From contig CAWJNV010000002.1 of NCBI GenBank assembly GCA_963844325.1, positions 2,046,001 through 2,110,000 of the forward strand: a DNA stretch of 64,000 nucleotides, in the 5' to 3' direction. Origin of the DNA: CADCTQ01 sp963844325 (lineage in GTDB: Bacteria; Bacteroidota; Bacteroidia; Cytophagales; 172606-1). The notes beneath the pieces were generated by a model, which saw only the letters and a list, made by a program, of their open reading frames with translations, made no database searches and was not told where the DNA came from. Within the stretch, counting starts at the first letter, position 1. Every line of letters begins with the position of its first letter. A program made the position numbers and the translations under genes. Below are positions 24,214 through 32,700 of the stretch, piece by piece.

Positions 24214-26400
24214 TTATTGCAGTGCCGTATACACCAGCCAGGCCGATCCGTAGGCCAGGGCGGTCATGTAGAAGAACTGGATGGCGGGCCAGGTCCAGCC
24301 GCGGGTTTCGCGGTGCACCACGGCCAGGGTGCTCATGCACATCATGGCAAAGGCGTAGAAGATGAGCAGGGAAAAGGCCGTGGCCGGCGTGTACATCGGG
24401 CCGCCGGTACGCGGGTTGGTTTCCTGTTGCAACCGCTCCCGGATGGTATCGGCATCGTCGTCGCTGCTGCCGATGCTGTAGATCGTGGAGAGGGTGCCCA
24501 CGAACACCTCGCGGGCCGCAAACGAACTGAGCAGCGCAATGCCGATCTTCCAGTCGTAGCCCAGCGGGCGGATGGCCGGCTCGATGAACTTGCCGAAGTG
24601 CCCGGCGTACGAAGCTTCCAGGCGGGCCGAGGCCACGCGGTTCTCCCGGGTGTTTTCGTCGGCCGTGGCGTAGGTGCGGGCGGCCTGCCGGGCGGCGTCT
24701 TGCATCTGGTTGCCGGGGCCGTAGGAGGAGAGCACCCACAGGATGATGGAAATGGCAATGATGACTTTGCCCGCTTCGAGCACGAAAGCCTTTACTTTTT
24801 CGAGGATGGTGATGCCCACGTTGCCCCACCGCGGCATCCGGTAGTCGGGCAGTTCCATGATGAGGAAGCTCCGGTCTTTGGTTTTCATCACCCACTTCAT
24901 CACCACCGCCGACAACAGGGCGGCCGCGAAGCCCAGCAGGTACAGGGCCATCAGGGCCACGCCTTGCAGGTTGAGCACGCCCAGCAGCGTTACCTCGGGC
25001 ACCACCAGGCCGATCAGGATCGTGTAGATGGGAATGCGGGCCGAACAGCTCATCAGCGGCGTCACCAGGATGGTGATGAGGCGTTCCTTGCGGTTGTCGA
25101 TGGTGCGGGTAGCCATGATGGCCGGCACGGCGCAGGCCACGCCCGAAATGAGCGGCACCACGCTGCGGCCGTTGAGCCCGAAGGTGCGCATGAGGCGGTC
25201 CATCAGGAACACGACGCGGGCCATGTAGCCCGACTCTTCGAGGATGGCAATGAAGGCAAACAGCACGGCGATCTGCGGAATGAAGATCAGGATGCCGCCC
25301 AGGCCGGCCACCAGGCCGTCGGCCAGCAGGTCCACGAGTTGGCTCTGCGGCAGCGTCTCGTGCATCCACCCGGTGAGGCCGGCAATGGCGCCGTCGATGA
25401 GGTCGGCCGGCACCTGCGCCCAGGCAAAGATGGCCTGGAAGATCAAGAAAAGGATGGCCATGAACACGGCCACGCCCCAGTAGCGGTGCAACAGGATTTT
25501 GTCGAGCCGGGCCGAAAACGTCTCGGTGTGTTCGTGCGCGGGGCGGCTTTGCACGGCCTCGTCCACGATGCGGCGGATGGTTTCGTAGCGGGCCACGGTT
25601 TCGCGGGCCTGCAAGGATTTGTCTTCGAAGCCCAGTTCTGCGCGCCAGCGGCCCAGTTGCTGCCGGTCGTCGCTCCTGAGGAAGGCGGCGGCTTCGCCCT
25701 GGTGGGCGTACTGGTAGGCGGCGTAGTCGTTGTGGATGCCGAACCGGCCGCGGATGCGTTCTACCAGTTCGGGGGCGTACCCGGCCGCCGCCACGAAGTG
25801 GAACGGTTCGGAGGATTCGTCCGGCCCCGGCTCCCCCGCAGCCGTGCCTTCGGCGACGGCTTGCGCGGCCAGCGTCCGGGCCAGTTGGCCTTTGAGCAGG
25901 TCGATGCCCTTGCCGGTGCGGGCGTTGATGCCCACTACCGGGGCGTGGAGCTTGCGGCTGAGGGTTACCTGGTTGATGCGCAGGCCCTGGGCCTCGGCCA
26001 TGTCGAGCATGTTGAGGACCAGCACCACGGGCAGGCCCAGGTCCTTCACTTCCGTGTAGAGCAGCAGGTTGCGTTTGAGGTTGGCCGCGTCTACCACCAC
26101 CACCACCACGTCGGGGCGCAGCGGGCCGTTGGGGTTGAGCAACACGTCGGTCACCACCCGTTCGTCGGGCGACTTGGGGTAGAGGCTGTAGGTGCCGGGC
26201 AGGTCAATGATTTCGGCCGTAAGGGCATCGCCCAGCCGGCAGAGGCCGGTCTTTTTGTCTACCGTTACCCCCGGAAAGTTACCCACCTTCTGCTTCAAAC
26301 CGGTAAGCTGGTTGAAGAGGGAGGATTTCCCGGAGTTGGGGTTGCCCACCAGGGCAATGTGCGGCAGGTTATTCAATGGAAAATGGCGGTCAATTGTCAA
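24214..26400 (-). CDS. feoB: ferrous iron transport protein B
   Basis: This gene encodes 728 residues. The N-terminal G-protein domain has G1 ALVGNPNSGKSSLFNQLTG, G3 IIDLPGTYSLYP and G4 LVLNMLDMAE. The membrane part holds the two Gate motifs, seen around FAFIAILEESGYMARVVFLM and LVTPLMSCSARIPIYTILIG, including the conserved Cys of the second Gate. FeoB moves Fe2+ across the inner membrane. The only sensible start is a TTG at 26400 that overlaps the end of feoA by 11 bases (no ATG lies between it and the G1 motif), implying translational coupling. The C-terminus is intact and followed by an A/T-word palindrome. Confidence 0.96.
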   Translation of the reverse strand: MTIDRHFPLNNLPHIALVGNPNSGKSSLFNQLTGLKQKVGNFPGVTVDKKTGLCRLGDALTAEIIDLPGTYSLYPKSPDERVVTDVLLNPNGPLRPDVVVVVVDAANLKRNLLLYTEVKDLGLPVVLVLNMLDMAEAQGLRINQVTLSRKLHAPVVGINARTGKGIDLLKGQLARTLAAQAVAEGTAAGEPGPDESSEPFHFVAAAGYAPELVERIRGRFGIHNDYAAYQYAHQGEAAAFLRSDDRQQLGRWRAELGFEDKSLQARETVARYETIRRIVDEAVQSRPAHEHTETFSARLDKILLHRYWGVAVFMAILFLIFQAIFAWAQVPADLIDGAIAGLTGWMHETLPQSQLVDLLADGLVAGLGGILIFIPQIAVLFAFIAILEESGYMARVVFLMDRLMRTFGLNGRSVVPLISGVACAVPAIMATRTIDNRKERLITILVTPLMSCSARIPIYTILIGLVVPEVTLLGVLNLQGVALMALYLLGFAAALLSAVVMKWVMKTKDRSFLIMELPDYRMPRWGNVGITILEKVKAFVLEAGKVIIAISIILWVLSSYGPGNQMQDAARQAARTYATADENTRENRVASARLEASYAGHFGKFIEPAIRPLGYDWKIGIALLSSFAAREVFVGTLSTIYSIGSSDDDADTIRERLQQETNPRTGGPMYTPATAFSLLIFYAFAMMCMSTLAVVHRETRGWTWPAIQFFYMTALAYGSAWLVYTALQ

Positions 26401-26614
26401 TTAATAACGTTGCGGCTTCGGCTTTGCGGAGCGAAAGCAGGTACCCGGCCACACGTACGCACAGGGGGTCGCCGAAGGGAGCCACGTGCCGGACTTCCAC
26501 TTCCGCGCCGGGCAGGCAGCCCATTTCCATCAGCTTGAGGGTCAGCTCGTCGGGTTTCAACCCGGTAATTACGCCCTTCTGTCCTGGTCTCAGGTCGGCT
26601 ACGCTCCTGGGCAT
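26390..26614 (-). CDS. feoA: ferrous iron transport protein A
   Basis: This gene encodes 74 residues, an SH3-like FeoA of normal length. Typical elements are VADLRPGQKGVITGL at the start, LMEMGCLPGAEVEVRHVAPF in the middle, and VRVAGYLLSLRKAEA near the end. FeoA is a small cytosolic partner needed for FeoB activity. The stop codon overlaps the feoB start, so the two are translated together. Upstream lies an 80-base spacer and then a palindrome with the acagtaatcagtg word, which separates this operon from the broken cupin gene. Confidence 0.95.
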   Translation of the reverse strand: MPRSVADLRPGQKGVITGLKPDELTLKLMEMGCLPGAEVEVRHVAPFGDPLCVRVAGYLLSLRKAEAATLLIDN

Positions 26615-26683
26615 CGTGTGCGGGTTCCTTTATTTAGAATAATTTTAAACAGTGCAAATTAGTTCAAAATCGGGGATCCACAA

Positions 26684-26786
26684 AGACAGTAATCAGTGAA
26701 CAGTAATCAGTGTGCGTGAGTGGTCGCACCTGGCTCATCATTGAGTTTCACTTACTGTTCACTGATTACTGTTTACTGTTCACTGT
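26684..26786. repeat. palindrome with acagtaatcagtg arms and CGTGAG core
   Basis: Left arm acagtaatcagtgaacagta (from about 26689), right arm cttactgttcactgattact, then gtttactgttcactgtc (to 26786). The centre 26713-26732 reads tgcgtgagtggtcgcacctg, closely related to the cores at 7249, 9951 and 11743 although the arm word differs. It directly follows the stop codon of the cupin pseudogene. Confidence 0.85.
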
Positions 26787-27146
26787 CTAAAGCGTTTCAA
26801 GCGTACGGCGGGTGAGGTCCGAAACCTGGTCGCCGGTATTGAGCGTGCCGGCGGGTTCAAACAGCATTACGTGCACTTCCTCATCGGCCACGGGGCGGTG
26901 CTCCGTGCCCTTGGGAATAATGATGAAGTCACCGGCGGCCAGCGAAACAGTCTTGTCGCGCAGTTCCATGCGGAAGGCGCCGCGCACCACCAGGAACATT
27001 TCGTCTTCGTGGTCGTGCTACACGAATTCGCCCTGGAACTTGGCAAGTTTCACGTGCTGGCCGTTCAGTTCCCCCACGATGCGGGGGTTCCAGTGGTCGG
27101 CAAACTGCCCCAGCTTTTCGGCGATATTCACTTTCTCGGGCGTCAT
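26787..27146 (-). pseudogene. cupin-domain protein interrupted by an in-frame TAG
   Basis: Reading from the ATG at 27146 gives MTPEKVNIAEKLGQFADHWN and onward to GEFV, then TAG at 27018-27020, then HDHEDEMFLVVRGAFRMELR and the rest of a small cupin, ending at 26787. The uninterrupted product would be 119 residues, a normal single-domain cupin with metal-site residues HDHEDE and PKGTEHRP. Relatives usually have Trp before HDHEDE, so a single TGG to TAG change explains the stop. It may be a real nonsense mutation or a sequencing error; the remaining frame is fully conserved. Without readthrough, only a 42-residue fragment or a 70-residue restart product (ATG at 26999) could be made. Confidence 0.8.
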
Positions 27147-27186
27147 GGGAAGAGGTTAGGGGTGGAAGGGATGGAAGGGATGGAAA

Positions 27187-27480
27187 CTACCGGAACAGCT
27201 TGGCGTCGGCCCAGAAGGTGCCGAAGGGAACCACCGAAGCCAGCAGGGCCAGCCCCATTTTTCTGAACGACCAGCCGTACTCAATCTTCACCTGGACCAC
27301 CAGCAGCACGTACAGCACGAACAGCAGGCCGTGCGCCATGCCCACCACCCGCACCGTTTCGGGCAGGCCGAAGAAGTACTTGAGCGGCATGGCAATGCCC
27401 AGCAGGATCAGGAACGAAAGGCCTTCCGCGAAACCAATGATCCGCAGGCGGCCGAGTTGGGTTTTTACTAAATCAAACAT
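27187..27480 (-). CDS. DUF3817 membrane protein
   Basis: This gene encodes 97 residues with three hydrophobic helices: IGFAEGLSFLILLGIAMPLK, VGMAHGLLFVLYVLLVVQVK and MGLALLASVVPFGTFWADAK. The pattern GFAEG...PLKYFFGLPE...VGMAHG...PFGTFWAD is that of DUF3817 inner-membrane proteins of unknown role. The ATG at 27480 is the natural start; the longer frame to 27582 adds basic non-coding residues. It lies 40 bases downstream of the cupin pseudogene on the same strand. Confidence 0.85.
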   Translation of the reverse strand: MFDLVKTQLGRLRIIGFAEGLSFLILLGIAMPLKYFFGLPETVRVVGMAHGLLFVLYVLLVVQVKIEYGWSFRKMGLALLASVVPFGTFWADAKLFR

Positions 27481-27634
27481 GACGGAGCGTAGATGACTTT
27501 TGATCGGGCCGGCAGGCGCCGGCCGCCAAAAGTATAACAGAAACGGCCGGCAAAAGAATCGCCGGCCGGGAAATTTTAGCACGCGAAAGTCACCTGGTGC
27601 CCTACGGCCCCGGATGGACCCTCCGTCACCAGCT

Positions 27635-28714
27635 TCACGCCGGCACGGCCCGGCGGCGTCTCAGTTGCATAAACGGCTGTTCAATGAACCGGTAAGAAGC
27701 CCACGCGACCCCGAAACACACCAGGAGGTTGACCGGGAAAAGGCCCGTCCAGGTGTGGTTGAGCGGCGTGAGGAACAACTGCTGCCACAGGTACAGGCTG
27801 TACGACAGTACCCCGATGGTCACCAGCACCGGCTGGTTTAGGAGCCGGCCCACGCGGGTTGCCGGGTTGCGGATGGCCCACAGCAGAAAGAGGGCGATGC
27901 ACACCGAGTCCAGCGTACTGCCCAGCGGCAGGTAATACGCCCCCTGGAAATGCCCGTTGAGGAAGGGCGAAACCAGCAGGACAAACAGGGCGGCGACGGC
28001 AGCCACCCAGTGCCGGAGCAGGTACCCCATTGCCGTTTCGAAACGCCCGTTGCCCTCCAGCAGGGCCACCAGGCTGCCCAGCATCAGCGGGTCGGCGTTG
28101 GTGTGGAGCATGATGGTAATGAAGGGGCGGGCATCCGGCCACAGGAAGTAGGTGAGCACCCGGATGGCGGGCGACACCAGGAAGAGCACCAGCGCAATGC
28201 GGGCCCCCCGCCGGCGCCCGGCCAGCAGGAAAGTAGCCGGCCAGACCAGGTAAAACTGCTCTTCGAGGGAAAGCGTCCAGAAATGCCCCAGGAACCAGGT
28301 GCCGCTGCTGGCGTTCTCCACGAACAGGTGCACGTAATTCCACGCGAACAGGAAGGCCGACAGCAGGTTGGTGCCCGACAGTTGAATCGCCCCTACGGCT
28401 GCCAGCAGGGTAACCACCAGGATGTACGCGTAAAAGGCCGGAAAGATGCGGTAAAGCCGGCGTACGTAGAAGCCCCGCAGGTCGATCCGGCCTTCGCGAT
28501 GCCATTCTTTGCGCAACAGGTGCGTGATCAGGTAGCCGCTGATGACGAAAAAGGTCATTACGCCCAGGCGGGCATTGCCCAGCACCGTGAGGGCGCCGCC
28601 CGGCAGCGCATCCCGGTACGGAATGGTGGCGGCCGCGTGCCCGGTCAGGACGAGCAGAATGGAAATGGCACGCAAGCCGTCGAGGCTGGCAATGCGTTTA
28701 GCGGTTGATTGCAT
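27635..28714 (-). CDS. acyltransferase 3 family membrane protein (OafA/YrhL-like)
   Basis: This gene encodes 359 residues. It starts MQSTAKRIASLDGLRAISIL with the family motif SLDGLRAI, then LTGHAA (catalytic His), FFVISGYLIT, RRLYRIFPAFYAYI, and FWTLSLEEQFYLVWPATFLL. About ten membrane helices are predicted. The family transfers acyl (often acetyl) groups to sugars of polysaccharides, lipids or antibiotics at the inner membrane. A GTG 11 codons upstream is an alternative start, but the ATG at 28714 preceded by aaaaag is preferred. A second, unrelated copy of the family lies at 44501. No glycosyltransferase genes are adjacent, so the acceptor is unknown. Confidence 0.9.
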   Translation of the reverse strand: MQSTAKRIASLDGLRAISILLVLTGHAAATIPYRDALPGGALTVLGNARLGVMTFFVISGYLITHLLRKEWHREGRIDLRGFYVRRLYRIFPAFYAYILVVTLLAAVGAIQLSGTNLLSAFLFAWNYVHLFVENASSGTWFLGHFWTLSLEEQFYLVWPATFLLAGRRRGARIALVLFLVSPAIRVLTYFLWPDARPFITIMLHTNADPLMLGSLVALLEGNGRFETAMGYLLRHWVAAVAALFVLLVSPFLNGHFQGAYYLPLGSTLDSVCIALFLLWAIRNPATRVGRLLNQPVLVTIGVLSYSLYLWQQLFLTPLNHTWTGLFPVNLLVCFGVAWASYRFIEQPFMQLRRRRAVPA

Positions 28715-28857
28715 CTTTTTAAGAGGGTTTGTTTCTTGCGGATGCACTCAAGGTAGGGCGGAAGGAGGGGCAAAACCGGGAAAATGAGCAGTAGGGCCGG
28801 AATACTGAGCCCTGTGCGGAAACTACTGAGCCGGAGCATTTGGAGGCCCGCAATTAG

Positions 28858-28891
28858 AAAAAAGAAAGCCGGGCGTACACCCGGCTTTCGT
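28858..28891. terminator. hairpin, left of an identical pair
   Basis: A 10-bp stem gaaagccggg/cccggctttc with a 6-base loop (cgtaca) is preceded by a run of A. The 34 bases are repeated exactly at 29664-29697. It follows the leftward gene at 28923 and, on the minus strand, is followed by a T-run, so it works as that gene's terminator. Confidence 0.8.
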
Positions 28892-28922
28892 TCATTTTCA
28901 GCCAATCCTTTCGCGTTCCGTT

Positions 28923-29153
28923 CTACCCGCACAGCCGCCGCCGGTACTCATCGAGTATCTTTTGAACGCCCTTTTCGATGGCAGAAAGGTTGGTTTCGGT
29001 CAGGTAGCGTTCATCGGCGCCGCTCAGCACTTTGGCTACCGTGGTGCGGTTGCGCGGCGGCTCCGAAAAGTCGGTGATCTTCTGAATGTCGATGCCAAAG
29101 GCTTCTTTCAGTTCCCGTACGGCCGCCAGCCGCTTTTTCAAGTCCGTTTCCAT
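28923..29153 (-). CDS. small putative helix-turn-helix protein
   Basis: This gene encodes 76 residues. The N-terminus (METDLKKRLAAVRELKEAFG) is helical. RNRTTVAKVLSGADERYLTE looks like a DNA-recognition helix of the Xre/LacI kind (T-V-x-x-V-L-S-G), and the C-terminus (NLSAIEKGVQKILDEYRRRL) is another helix. I infer a DNA-binding regulator; there is no full-length family match in view. Its start faces the gene at 29344 across a 190-base AT-rich spacer that contains three gtggt/accac inverted sites, a natural place for autoregulation. Confidence 0.55.
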   Translation of the reverse strand: METDLKKRLAAVRELKEAFGIDIQKITDFSEPPRNRTTVAKVLSGADERYLTETNLSAIEKGVQKILDEYRRRLCG

Positions 29154-29193
29154 TGCTTTTACAACTCGGTTTCCGGCAAAGTAACAGCTATAA

Positions 29194-29314
29194 GTGGTAC
29201 CACAAAAAAAAGGTATCCGCTACTAGAAGATTTGTTTTTACCATAAAATAGTGGTATCATTGCTTTGTGCTTATTGCACATATTTTTGGCTAAATTATAC
29301 CACTATTTAATGGT
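29194..29314. promoter_or_regulatory. cluster of gtggt/accac operator-like sites
   Basis: Three related sites lie in the divergent spacer. GTGGTACCAC at 29194-29203 is a perfect palindrome. The 18-mers at 29240-29257 (accataaaatagtggtat) and 29297-29314 (ataccactatttaatggt) are reverse complements of each other with one mismatch. The sites are AT-rich and placed between the starts of a putative HTH gene and an unknown gene. Confidence 0.6.
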
Positions 29315-29343
29315 ATTGCTTGATGCATTAAACCCGAACGCTT

Positions 29344-29649
29344 ATGACACCTACTTTACAGCAAACCGAAGAAAATAGAATTCAAGCAGACGCTGCCATC
29401 CATCACCAGTTTGCTAACTTCTTACAGAGATACCCGGACTATGACTTCGCCCCGCTGCTGGACCTGATTACCTGCAACACGACGGACGGATACGAAGACT
29501 TTTTCAATCAACTAGCAGAATTGATAAGCTGGCATTTGCAGGATGACAAATGGGATAACAAGTACTTGATGCTGGTTATGCACGAACTATTCCGGTTCCG
29601 TGACGCCTTCCGAAGCATGAGAAGCGGCGCGGTTTGGAAAGAAGGGTAA
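29344..29649 (+). CDS. hypothetical protein, 101 residues, AT-rich
   Basis: I do not recognise this protein. It is acidic and helical (QADAAIHHQFANFLQRYPDY, then FNQLAELISWHLQDDKWDNK) with no signal or membrane segment. Its GC content is well below that of neighbouring genes. It is divergently arranged with the small HTH-like gene, and both lie between identical 34-base hairpins (28858-28891 and 29664-29697). The context suggests a small acquired module whose second gene is controlled by the first. Confidence 0.6.
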   Translation: MTPTLQQTEENRIQADAAIHHQFANFLQRYPDYDFAPLLDLITCNTTDGYEDFFNQLAELISWHLQDDKWDNKYLMLVMHELFRFRDAFRSMRSGAVWKEG

Positions 29650-29663
29650 GCATGTACGCACCC

Positions 29664-29697
29664 AAAAAAGAAAGCCGGGCGTACACCCGGCTTTCGT
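29664..29697. terminator. hairpin, right of an identical pair
   Basis: An exact copy of the 34-base hairpin at 28858-28891, placed 14 bases after the stop of the 29344-29649 gene. It would terminate that gene and the convergent leftward gene ending at 29732. Confidence 0.8.
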
Positions 29698-29731
29698 CTA
29701 TTTTCAACATTACGCGGTGCAGGAGCAACCG

Positions 29732-32700
29732 CTACTGCTTCACGAACTTCACCACGCGGTGACCGTTTTCGGTGTCGAGCCGCAGCAGGTACAAGCCTTT
29801 CGGAAGGCCGGCGGCGCGGAGTTCCAATCCGTTGGGGCCGCTGGGGGTATGGGCGTTGCGCAGGTGTACCGTGCCCGTAGCGTCGGTGACGGCCGTGCCG
29901 CGTACCTGATCCGCCGGGAAGGGCAGGGCTACGGAAAGCTTGTCCTGCACCGGGTTGGGGAACAGCGTTACCTGCCAGCCTTCGGCACCGGCTTCCGGCG
30001 TCGCTTCGCGGGCGGCAACCGCGGCGCGCGTCAGTTCAATGGCCGAAACGAGGGGATTGTCGGCCAGGCCCTTGGAAAAGTACAGGTTGAGCACGCCGTC
30101 ACTGACCGTTACCCGGATGGTCTCTTTGACCGCCCGCATGGCCCCGCCCGCTTTGGCGAACACGTCGTAGTTGGTGAGGCGTCGTACCCCTTCCACGTCT
30201 ACGTTGAACCGGCGCGAACCAACTCCCCCGGCGGCCCGGCTGCCGAAGTAGGTTTCGGCAAAGTGCAGGGTCACGTCGAAGGTGCCGTTGCCCGAAGGCA
30301 GGCCGTAGGAGAAGGCAGCTCCCACCCGGGCGTTGCGGTACAGGCCGTCATCGGTGGTACCCGCAATCTCCCCGCTGGCAATGCTCGACACGCCTCCCGA
30401 GGCGTAGTACACGTCGGCCGAGAACTTCTTGCCGGTGCTGCTGGTGAACGCACTGCCCCCCGCGTTGATGGTCAGGCCGCTGCCGGCGGGCAGCACTTCG
30501 ATGGCCTTGATGGCCGGGTTGTCGGCCGAGCCTTTGAGGAACGCCACGTTCAGCGTGCCGTCGCTCACGGTTACCCGGAAGGTTTCCTGGGCTACGCGCA
30601 GGGCGCCGCCGGCCCGGGCAAACACGTCGTAATCGGTCAGCTTCCGTGATCCTTCCATGTTCACGTGGAACTTGCGGGAGCCAATCCCGCCCGTTACGGC
30701 GTTGCCGTAGTAGGTTTCGGCAAAGTGCAGCACTACGTCGTAGCTACCGTTGCCGGTGGGGAAGTTGTACGAGAAGGAACTGCCGTGCCGGCCCGTCTGG
30801 TAGAGGTAATCATCGGCCGTACCAGCGATGCCCAGGGCCGTCGTGCCCGATACCGTGCCGCCCGAGAAGTAGGCATCCGCCGTGAAACTGCGGGCGTCAA
30901 TCGTCGGAAACCCATTCCCCCCGGCGTTGACCCGGAAGGTGCCGGCCACGCTGCCCGTCACGGTGACGGTCACTTTCCGGCGGGGACCTTCGCAGTCCCC
31001 GAGGACTGCCGCCACGTAGTACGAAGTGGTGGCCGTGAGGGCCGGCGTGATGAAGTAACTGTCGGTAAAGAGGGGCGTGCCGCCGGTGGCCGTTGCGTAC
31101 CAGCGGTAAGTGCCCCCGGAGAGGGCGCCGTCGGCGACCAGGGTAGCCTTCTGCCCGCTGATGATCGTCTTGCCCTCGGCCGTAGGAGCCACCTGCGGCG
31201 GTACCAGGAACAAGAGTGCGTTGATCGATGCGGACCGGCCGCAACCACTCACCCCTACCTCGAAGAGGTGCGCGGAGGGTAAAACGACACTGGCGGGGAA
31301 GTTGATCGTAAATACCAGGTCTCCCCCCGTCCCCGGCTTCGGGTCGAAGTACCGGTCGGGCATGGAGCCGCTCGTCAGGTGGTAGTAGGCCCCAAGCTCA
31401 GTATTCTTCACCGTAAGCGTGCCGGTCACGCCCGAACCGTTGTTCACGGCGTTGCACACCGAACTGTTGTCAAACGTAAAGTCACCCCGCGGCGCCACGC
31501 AGATTTCAACTTCCTGCTCATCGCGGAACGCCGGGTTGCCGTTGTCGGTCACGCGGACGATCACCGTGCGGGTACCGGCCGAAGAGGGCGTCCAGGAAAA
31601 CAGGCCGTTGGTCGGGTTGATGGTCGCCCCGCTGGGAAGCGGACTGCTTTCAGACACCGGGTGGATGCTGTAGGTAAGGGCGTTCCCGTCGGGGTCGGTG
31701 GCCCTGGCTTCAAACGTAAGGTTTACGCCGTTGACCGTGGTTTGCGCCCTGATGTCGGCCAGCACGGGAGCCCGGTTCACGGGCGCCACCGGGATCACTT
31801 CGATGGCCGAAACCTTGGGTACGTCGGCGGAGCCTTTGAGGAAGGCGATGTTCAGCGTGCCGTCCGATACGTTTACCGTGAACGTCTCCTGGATGGCCCG
31901 CAGGGCGCCGCCGGTCTTGGCGAAAATGTCGTACTCGGTGAGTTTACGGACGCCCTCCATATTAACGTTGAACTTGCGGGAGCCCGCGCCGCCCGCCTTG
32001 GTGTTGCCCCAGTAGAGTTCGGCAAAGTGCAGGATCACCCGGTAACGGCCCTGGGGCGCGGGAATGGCGTAGCTGAACGTGCCGGCCCGTTCGGAGAGGT
32101 AGATTTTGGGGTCCTCGGCGTTCTGGATGTCGACAGTGCCGATCTCGCCGGGCAGCGCCGAAGTGGTGCCGCCCGTAAAGTACGCATCGGCCCGGAAAAA
32201 GGTCGTCGAGTTGTACCCGTGGTAAGCTTCGTACTCCTGAATGAAATGGTCCGGGCCGCCCGCGTTGAGGCGCAGGTCCGACGGCGGCGGGGTGTTGAGG
32301 TTGTACTTCCACAGGGCGTTGGTGCCGGTGCCGTAGGCCGACCGGAAATACAGCACGTTGCCGATGCTGAACAAGCCGGAGGGGTTCGTACCGCCCGGGC
32401 CCGGGTTCAGTTCGGCCAGTTTTTCAATGCCGCCCGCGTTGTTCACCCAAAGCTCCCGGCCGCTCATGCCGTCGTCGGCCACGAAGTACAGCGCCCCGTT
32501 CACGGGGGTGAGTTCGCTCACCTCGTTGTCTTGCTGCGAAAAGCTGCGGAAGCCGTTGAAGCCGTAGAAGTTCACCACCGACCCTACGCCGGCGGCGTAC
32601 GAATAGGTGGCGTAGCAATACACGTTGTTGGCTACGGCCCAGGACGTAATGATGGCCGGAGCGTACTCCTTGGCCGGCGTCGCGCCGCCGATGTCAACGG

